NCBI RefSeq assembly: GCF_030253575.1
Contig: NC_080558.1
Span: forward strand, 7,822,001-7,886,000
DNA: 64,000 bases
Direction: 5' to 3'
Source of the DNA: Rhododendron vialii
Taxonomy: Eukaryota > Streptophyta > Magnoliopsida > Ericales > Ericaceae
Shown: piece after piece, positions 58,190 to 64,000 of the stretch
Layout of the letters: each line of letters begins with the position of its first letter
Numbering within the stretch: position 1 is the stretch's first letter
Notes under the pieces: generated by a model
Databases searched by the model: none
Told to the model about the DNA's origin: nothing
Seen by the model: only the letters and a program-made list of their open reading frames with translations
Program-made: the position numbers and the translations under genes

Positions 58190-58564
58190 GCTTAATATAG
58201 ACCAGTGTCACATACAAGTCTGCAATTGGTTGTCCAAATAAGAATCTGGAAATTGATTGGATGAAAAAAAATGCAAATTGTCCAAAAATGATTGGGAAAT
58301 TTAATTTGTTAGTGGGTCTTCCTTGCAATTCAATAGACCAGGTTTTTCACCCATGGGTATGATTGGAAAATGCAATTTGTTATCCTATCCCTTGGTATTC
58401 CAATCAAACAAGAGATTAGGATTGGTAATCATAATCCCATGATTTAATCCTTACACAACCAAACACCCACTTGGAATTACACTTAGGATTATTAATCCCA
58501 TCTCCTTATCAATCCCACCTCCTTACTATTCCCATCTAATCCAACACACTTATCAAACACGACC
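58190..58564. mobile_element. Harbinger-type terminus inside the CACTA intron
   Basis: Ends TATCAAACACGACC followed by TAA. On the complement this is GGTCGTGTTTGATA, very like the left terminus at 53575. The preceding 350 bp is rich in GGATTA/TAATCC motifs typical of the family's subterminal region. A left partner was not located. Confidence 0.55.
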
Positions 58565-59596
58565 TAAAAGTAACTTTCCTTTCCTTCCTCTTTCTTTTAC
58601 TTTACTCTTTTCTTTTCCATTTTGAGATTGCATTTTCTTTTCCAGGTCTTCATGCTAAAGGTTTTTCTCGTGGATCTACAACACAATAGCAGCTATCGAC
58701 AGAATCAACTATTGATACTTTGTCGGAATCTCTGTTGGAATCATACCTGTTGGTGACATGTAAGCTCTATTCTAGAAGCCATAAAAAAATAAGGTATGTT
58801 TCACTCTGAAGCCATGGTTTCAATCCGGGGGGGGTCTTAATCTTCACTTTGAATCATTCACAGATTTTAACCTAGTTTGTTTGTTCCTTTATGACAAGTA
58901 GTTGTGGATATCTATTGGTGTTCCTGTAATTGGCTTGTGGGGTTTATTGAATGGTAAATGAAACTTTTTGATTGGAGGGTAAACCAATTTTATATGTTTT
59001 TGTCTCCGTAACATTCTGTTAAAAAATTTGAAGCCAAATAGGATTTACCATTTTTTATTTTTTTTCGAAAGGCAAATGGTATTTAAAAAGGGTGCTCCAG
59101 TAAATGATATTTTAATGTTTCCTTTCTAAAAGTTCAATGTTCTTAACTTTATTAAACAAAAAATTTAGAAAGCATTACAATTGATGCGAAGGATTAAGAT
59201 TTAGAACTTTCATGAGGTGGCTATCTGGGGATTGTGGTTCCCAATATAGAATAATAGTGGTCCTTTCTTAATTACCAGGTCCACATTATATATTGCACAT
59301 ATTTAATGACCATCCCTTTACACAGTCTAAAATATGGACTACTTTCTATACTTCTTAATAAAGAGGTTAATAAAGTAGCTTTTACTTTCCACATCATGTA
59401 TTCCACATATGTTTTTTTGGGGGGCTAGATGGGTTTATGAGGCTCTGAGTTTCTGAAGCAGTTTGGTTGGGTTTTCGTGAGCTTTTGGTTATGAATTTGG
59501 TTCTTTTTTTTGGTTGGTAGGTTGCTGTGGTTGGCTATCTTTTTGGAGGTTTTCTTATTGATATTGTAGTTTTCTTTCAGTTCATAAGGGCATAAG

Positions 59597-61315
59597 ATGG
59601 ATAGGAGTTGGATGGAAATTCGTAATAGAAGGCACCCTTTGTACATTGAAGGAGTCAAAGAATTCATCAAATTTGCGATTGATCATATGCCACCTAGTGA
59701 AACTCTCATTTGGTGTCCATGTATAAGATGCAACAATTTCAACAAGATGACTCCTGATGAAGCTGAAGAACATATGTATGCGTGGGGGGTAGTGGTGGCG
59801 TATAATCGATGGGTTTATCATGGGGAAGAATTTGATCAAGAAAATAATGGTCAGGGTAATACTAACATTGAAGAAGAGGGCATCACTGTGGATGCAATGC
59901 AAGAAATACTTGATGATGTACGTGCAGAACAATTCACAAATGATTGGACGGGTTCCTCTGCTACAGGCCATGGTCCGGACATGTCTAATGACTTACTAGG
60001 GGAAGGGAACAAATTTGCAAGGTTAATGAGGGATGCAGAGAAGGAACTTTACCCTGGTTGTGAAAAGTTTTCAGTTTTGTCTTTCATTATGATGTTGCTC
60101 CATATAAAGTTAATTAGCAAGTGGAGTAACAACTCATTTGATATGTTACTCAAACTACTAAGTGATGCATTTCCTCCTGGAGCTACAATCCCAAGAACTT
60201 ATAGAGAGGCAAAGAAAGTGATTCGAGACTTAGGCCTTACCTATAAGAAGATACATGTTTGTAAGAATGATTGCGTACTCTTTTGGAAAGATTATGAATT
60301 TGAAGACATGTGTCCATCTTGTCAGACACCAAGGTACAAGGAGGAGGTCCAAAAGGGAAAGAGTAAAGGGGTTCCTCACAAGGTATTAAGGTATTTTCCT
60401 GTCAAACAAAAACTAAGGAGATTCTTTGGGTCAAGAAAGATAGCTGAGGATATGACATGGCATAAGGACAAGCGAGTTGAGGAGGAAGGAGTGATGCGAC
60501 ATCCTGCTGATTCTTTAACATGGAAAGATTTTGACCAGAAACATGAGTCATTTGCTAGTGATCCACGCAATGTAAGGCTTGGGTTGGCAAGCGACGGTTT
60601 TAATCCATTTGGAAGTATGAGTAATTCCTATAGTGTGTGGCCTGTAATTCTTGTCCCATATAATTTGCCACCATGGAAATGCATGAAGGATCCATTTTTC
60701 ATGTTGACTCTTCTAATTCCTCGGCGTAAGTCTCCTGGAGTGGACATCGATGTGTTTTTAAGGCCATTAATAGATGAGTTAAAAGAGCTTTGGAGTATAG
60801 GTGTTGATACATATGATGCGGTTACAAAGCAAATTTTTCAGTTGCGTGCTGCATTGTTATGGACCATCAATGACTTACCTGCCTATGCTAATTTGTCTGG
60901 TTGGAGCACCAAAGGAAAGCTAGCTTGCCCTAATTGCAACGAGGATGCATCTCATCAATACTTGCATAATGGAAAAAAGACTTGTTACATGGGACATAGT
61001 CGATTCTTACCAATGGACCACCCAATGCGAAAAAGTAATCATACTTTTGACGGTAAAGCCGAGCATAGGCCAGAACCAAAATTCTTATCCGGAGAAGATG
61101 TGGTTGCTCAATTGAATCGTCTAGTGCAAACAATTTTCGGAAAAGTAGATGAACGGGGTGAAATTAACGAGATCGATCGTAAAAAAAATTTATGTGAGAG
61201 ATTGTGTTTGAATTGTTATATATGTAGCACTGTTGAACCAGAAATCAAATTCACAAAAACAATTCATTCAGCGAGGAATAATTTTCGTGTCATTCGTCCA
61301 AAAATTTCCAATTAG
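59597..61315 (+). pseudogene. TNP2 transposase of the CACTA element, C-terminally truncated
   Basis: Open frame of 572 codons from the ATG at 59597, which lies 16 bp after a likely acceptor (TTTCAG). Residues 3-80 form the Transpos_assoc domain (RSWMEIRNRRHPLYIEGV ... WCPCIRCNN). Residues 130-500 carry Transposase_21 features: LYPGCEKFSVLSFIM, HVCKNDCVLFWKD, CPSCQTPRY, LASDGFNPFG and TINDLPAYANLSGWSTKG with acidic catalytic candidates, and CPNCNEDA. After about residue 515 (IFGKVDE) the family resemblance stops and an unrelated tail follows to 61315. Full TNP2 proteins are longer, so the last part with the third catalytic acid is gone and the protein is not expected to work. Confidence 0.85.
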
Positions 61316-61388
61316 GAATGGCGGGATTGGGAAAAAAGAAAGGCGCGGGGGAGGAAAAAAAAATGCACAAAAGGCGCGGCACTTGGGC

Positions 61389-61413
61389 ATAAAAAGGGGA
61401 ATACGACTCCTAC

Positions 61414-61464
<51 letters not shown>

Positions 61465-61495
61465 TGAAGTTGGTGAGAACGATGAACTCATAACG
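61389..61495 (+). promoter_or_regulatory. Possible promoter/leader: TATA-like box and (CT)n tract
   Basis: CATAAAAAGGGG (61389-61400) is followed 20-60 bp later by a long CT tract (61420-61459), a combination common in plant core promoters and 5' leaders. A short ATG frame after it ends within 10 codons, and a hAT element interrupts the sequence at 61505. A downstream gene beyond the window is possible; none is visible within it. Confidence 0.3.
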
Positions 61496-61504
61496 CACAC
61501 TGAC

Positions 61505-62223
61505 CATAGTTGTCGATTCCGTTCCGTACCGGCCGGTACCGGCCGGTACGTACCGTTTTCACAAGTAACCGGTACCGTCACCCCCCAATACCGTTCCGGA
61601 CCAAATACCGGTCGGTACCGGTCATCTCGGCAAATACCGGCCGGTATCCCGATACCGGCCTTTCCGGCCGAAATTTTGCAAGGTTTTTTTTTTTTTTTTT
61701 TTTTACTTTTTCTGGTCCCAAAAAAACCAAAAAAAAAAAACATTTCAGGCCCAAAAATATAAAGAAACATTTTTAAAAATTTTAGCAAAAGGCCCAAAAA
61801 AATAAAGAAACGTTTTTAAAAATTTTAGCAAAACACGGGCTTAACCATAGTACGTGCGCGAGGCTTAGATCCCGGATTTGCACCCCCCCTGCGCACGAAT
61901 AACCCGTGACGCACACCCGGTTAATTGGTTTCCGAATCAGTTTTTCCAAATTGCCTTCGGCCACGGCACATTTTCCCGAGCGCGCGAGACCTTTTATTGG
62001 GTTCTCATTCACAAGTTCACTAGTGTGCAAAGTCATCTAGTAGAGATATTTCATGATGAATTGTATGATATGGGGGATTTTTTTGAATTATAATTACATA
62101 TAATTATTATATATATTGTAGTTGCGGTAAATCCGAAACGGTACCCGGTACCTGACCGGTACCGGTACGTACCGTACCAATAGAAAAACCGGTACCCTGT
62201 CCGAAACGGTATTCAGAACTATG
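61505..62223. mobile_element. hAT-type non-autonomous element
   Basis: Ends CATAGTTGTCGATTCCGTT and, on the complement, CATAGTTCTGAATACCGTT, with perfect 8-bp duplications ACACTGAC (61497-61504 and 62224-62231). The subterminal regions are packed with the palindrome ACCGGTACC and GGCCGGTAC. The interior is not coding; it contains poly(T) and GC-rich stretches. Confidence 0.9.
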
Positions 62224-62410
62224 ACACTGACTTATTTTTCAATCGGAGCCTCAAGCAGCAGAACTGGGTTACTTTCTAATCGCTCGAGTCTGAGATTTTA
62301 GGTACGGTGGTAAGTTTCCATCTCTCTTTTCCCATATCTTCCTCCAAAGATCCTAAATCCCAGTTGATTTATTGTGGTTATTTGGGGCAAAGGTCCCATA
62401 ATCTTATACA

Positions 62411-62414
62411 TACA

Positions 62415-62486
<72 letters not shown>
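62411..62486. repeat. (TA)n microsatellite with ACATA interruptions
   Basis: Nearly pure TA repeat, broken by TACATATA about every 20 bp. Confidence 0.9.
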
Positions 62487-62488
<2 letters not shown>

Positions 62489-63201
62489 TGTACATGAATC
62501 TGTGTATATATATGCACTTATATGTTAGTATTTCTCCAATCTATAGTCACAAAACCCCATCTCATATGCACCAACGAGCAACCCAAGCCAAATCACATAA
62601 AGTAGGGGTTGGGATTAGGTTAGGCTTTACATTAGAAGACCAAAAATCCCAACTCACAATAATGAAAAGCTGAACCTACTGTGTGGAAATCAAGAATCTT
62701 GAAACTATATTGGAGAAATCCATTCGGAGAGACCAAACATGCATGGAATTTATTTTTATTTTTTTGCTGATCATGAAATTAAGCACATGCAGGAGTTGCT
62801 TAGAAAAGTAAAAAATCTTTATTTCCTTCAAATAGGAGATTGTTCACAACCTTGACAAAAGCTGATTAGGAAAGTGAAAATTCTCTAGGATCATGAGGAA
62901 TCATTTCCTAGGGCCTTTACTTTGAATGTCTTGAAGAAACTTTGTTGCCAATATTTATTTGAAGGTATATTGTTTGATAAGTTTTTGTTGCGGGACACTT
63001 CCTAATGCCCATAGTGAATTGAACTGAAAGAAAGTGTGACAACTATGATGGGAAAAAGGGCTATTGGCCCCTAGGATTTTGAGGCATATAGGGAATGACT
63101 TCCAAGTTCCAATTATGGCTTCCAAAAAAGGTCTGGCTATCTGAGTAGAAACTTAATTGTAAGGAGAATTTACTTGCGTGACAATTGGAATAAGGTGAAT
63201 G
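62487..63201. other. Gene-free stretch
   Basis: No domain, RNA gene or repeat was recognised. It may be an intron or intergenic sequence. Confidence 0.4.
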
Positions 63202-63710
63202 TGTTAGAAAAATATGTAAACCCAATTTGGGTATTTCCTTGTTTTACTTTTTGGGGGCTTTCATGTAATATCTTTATATTTTTGTCCTTAGTATGTAATA
63301 AGTGAAGTGTGTGTCTAGAATCTTGTACAGAAATATCAAGTGGATGTGTGTGTCTTTTGTCTTTAAGAAAAAAAAGAAAAAAACGTGAGAGACAGAGTGA
63401 GAAACAGAGAAGAGAAAAGGAAAAAGTGGGTTTTGTGTGCTCGTGTGGGCTGTGTTTGAAAGGGAAGGAAGAAGGCTTTGTAAAGCTTGAATCAAGTGAA
63501 GGAAAATCAGAATTTTTTGGTGCCCAGATAAGTTTATTCACTGCTGTATTTTCTGCTCTGTTTTGTGGCTGAAAACTGCATGTTTGTAGCTTGATAGAGT
63601 GCTGAAAATCTGATCTGTTACTGCTGTGTTTCTGCTGCGTTTCTGCTCAGTTTGTGACTGTTTTTTTGGTGATATTTGTGTGTGCATTTGGGCCCTTGTT
63701 CCCCCCAACA
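63202..63710 (+). mobile_element. Solo LTR, 509 bp (Copia-like ends)
   Basis: Begins TGTTAGAAAAATATG and ends CCCCAACA, with perfect 5-bp duplications GAATG (63197-63201 and 63711-63715). No internal region is present. The TGTTAG...AACA ends suggest a Ty1/copia family, which is an inference. Confidence 0.75.
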
Positions 63711-63715
63711 GAATG

Positions 63716-64000
63716 TCGTTTAGTGTTTTGTTTACCTTTCATATCTTCAATGCTCAACATTTAATCATTGATATCATTGTGGCAAAGGAAATGAGTGGAA
63801 CATTCAAGCTAACTGCAAGAAATTTATATGGCGCAACGTGATGGGCTTTACTTTCCGACATTTTTTCCATAGACGTATAGGGAATGCTTAGCTTATTGAA
63901 ATTCACTTGAACGAGTGTCTTCCATTACATTTAGTCAAACTACAACTGTAATCTTGCTCTCACAAAGCTTTCCCTGCTACTGGAACTGGACTCTTAACCG
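63716..64000. other. Gene-free end of the window
   Basis: No feature is recognised. It continues the sequence that was interrupted by the solo LTR. Confidence 0.4.

Larger units (their letters stand above)
56652..61140 (+). mobile_element. CACTA (En/Spm) transposon, truncated on the right
   Basis: Starts with the canonical terminus CACTACAAGAAAT at 56652. Next come subterminal repeats (56670-57125), a GC-rich leader exon ending with a donor (CTCAG|GTAAG at 57515) and the TNP2 gene at 59597. TNP2 breaks off near 61140, where unrelated sequence begins, and no matching right terminus is present in the window. The region between leader and TNP2 (57520-59596) is intronic and holds a Harbinger-like end. 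Confidence 0.8.

Noticed and set aside
58190-58564. Right end of the Harbinger element that starts at 53575
   Set aside because: The flank after 58564 does not continue repeat R as it should, and CACTA sequence lies on both sides; treated as a separate insertion.
62298-62673. Tyr/Ile-rich open frames on both strands
   Set aside because: They are translations of the TA microsatellite.
1-64000. CRISPR arrays, operons or bacterial-type signals
   Set aside because: Spliced genes, SINEs and plant transposons show a plant nuclear genome; no direct-repeat/spacer pattern was found.

Overview
This window comes from the nuclear genome of a flowering plant, most likely a eudicot. It is AT-rich, host genes are short and spliced, and most of the sequence is transposable elements of typical angiosperm families: Ty3/gypsy Tat, LINEs with a zf-RVT/RNase H end, tRNA-derived SINEs, Stowaway, PIF/Harbinger, hAT, MULE and CACTA. 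The species cannot be read from the sequence.

Layout. 1-15.6 kb: a SINE, a 5'-truncated LINE and a 12.7-kb very young Tat-type LTR element, all inserted into one copy of a host repeat (called R here). 15.6-35 kb: a tandem array of duplicated units, each made of R, then a two-exon gene for a 57-residue secreted peptide ending in a PWGH motif, then a conserved downstream segment. Genes A, C and D look intact; B keeps only exon 2. Each unit has its own later insertions (a 2-kb solo LTR, two MULE-like elements, hAT and Stowaway MITEs, a probable Pack-MULE, SINEs). 36.3-39.7 kb: a minus-strand defensin-like, SCR-type cysteine-rich peptide gene split by a long intron full of foldback elements. 40-46.2 kb: LINE fragments, foldback MITEs and a decayed mTERF gene. 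46.9-50.0 kb: a complete three-exon LRR receptor kinase (MIK2-like) on the minus strand. 52-53.6 kb: an orphan R copy. 53.6-61.3 kb: a PIF/Harbinger transposon with an apparently intact spliced transposase, abutted by a CACTA element with a truncated TNP2 gene. 61.3-64 kb: a possible promoter/leader split by a hAT element, a TA microsatellite and a solo Copia-like LTR.

The host genes share a theme: two families of small secreted peptide precursors and one LRR receptor kinase of the type that perceives peptides. No functional link is shown; proximity is the only evidence. The peptide array is the best candidate for something undescribed. I do not recognise its C-terminal motif, the exons are better preserved than the introns, and a promoter element is kept at fixed spacing from the TATA box in all three copies that retain a promoter.
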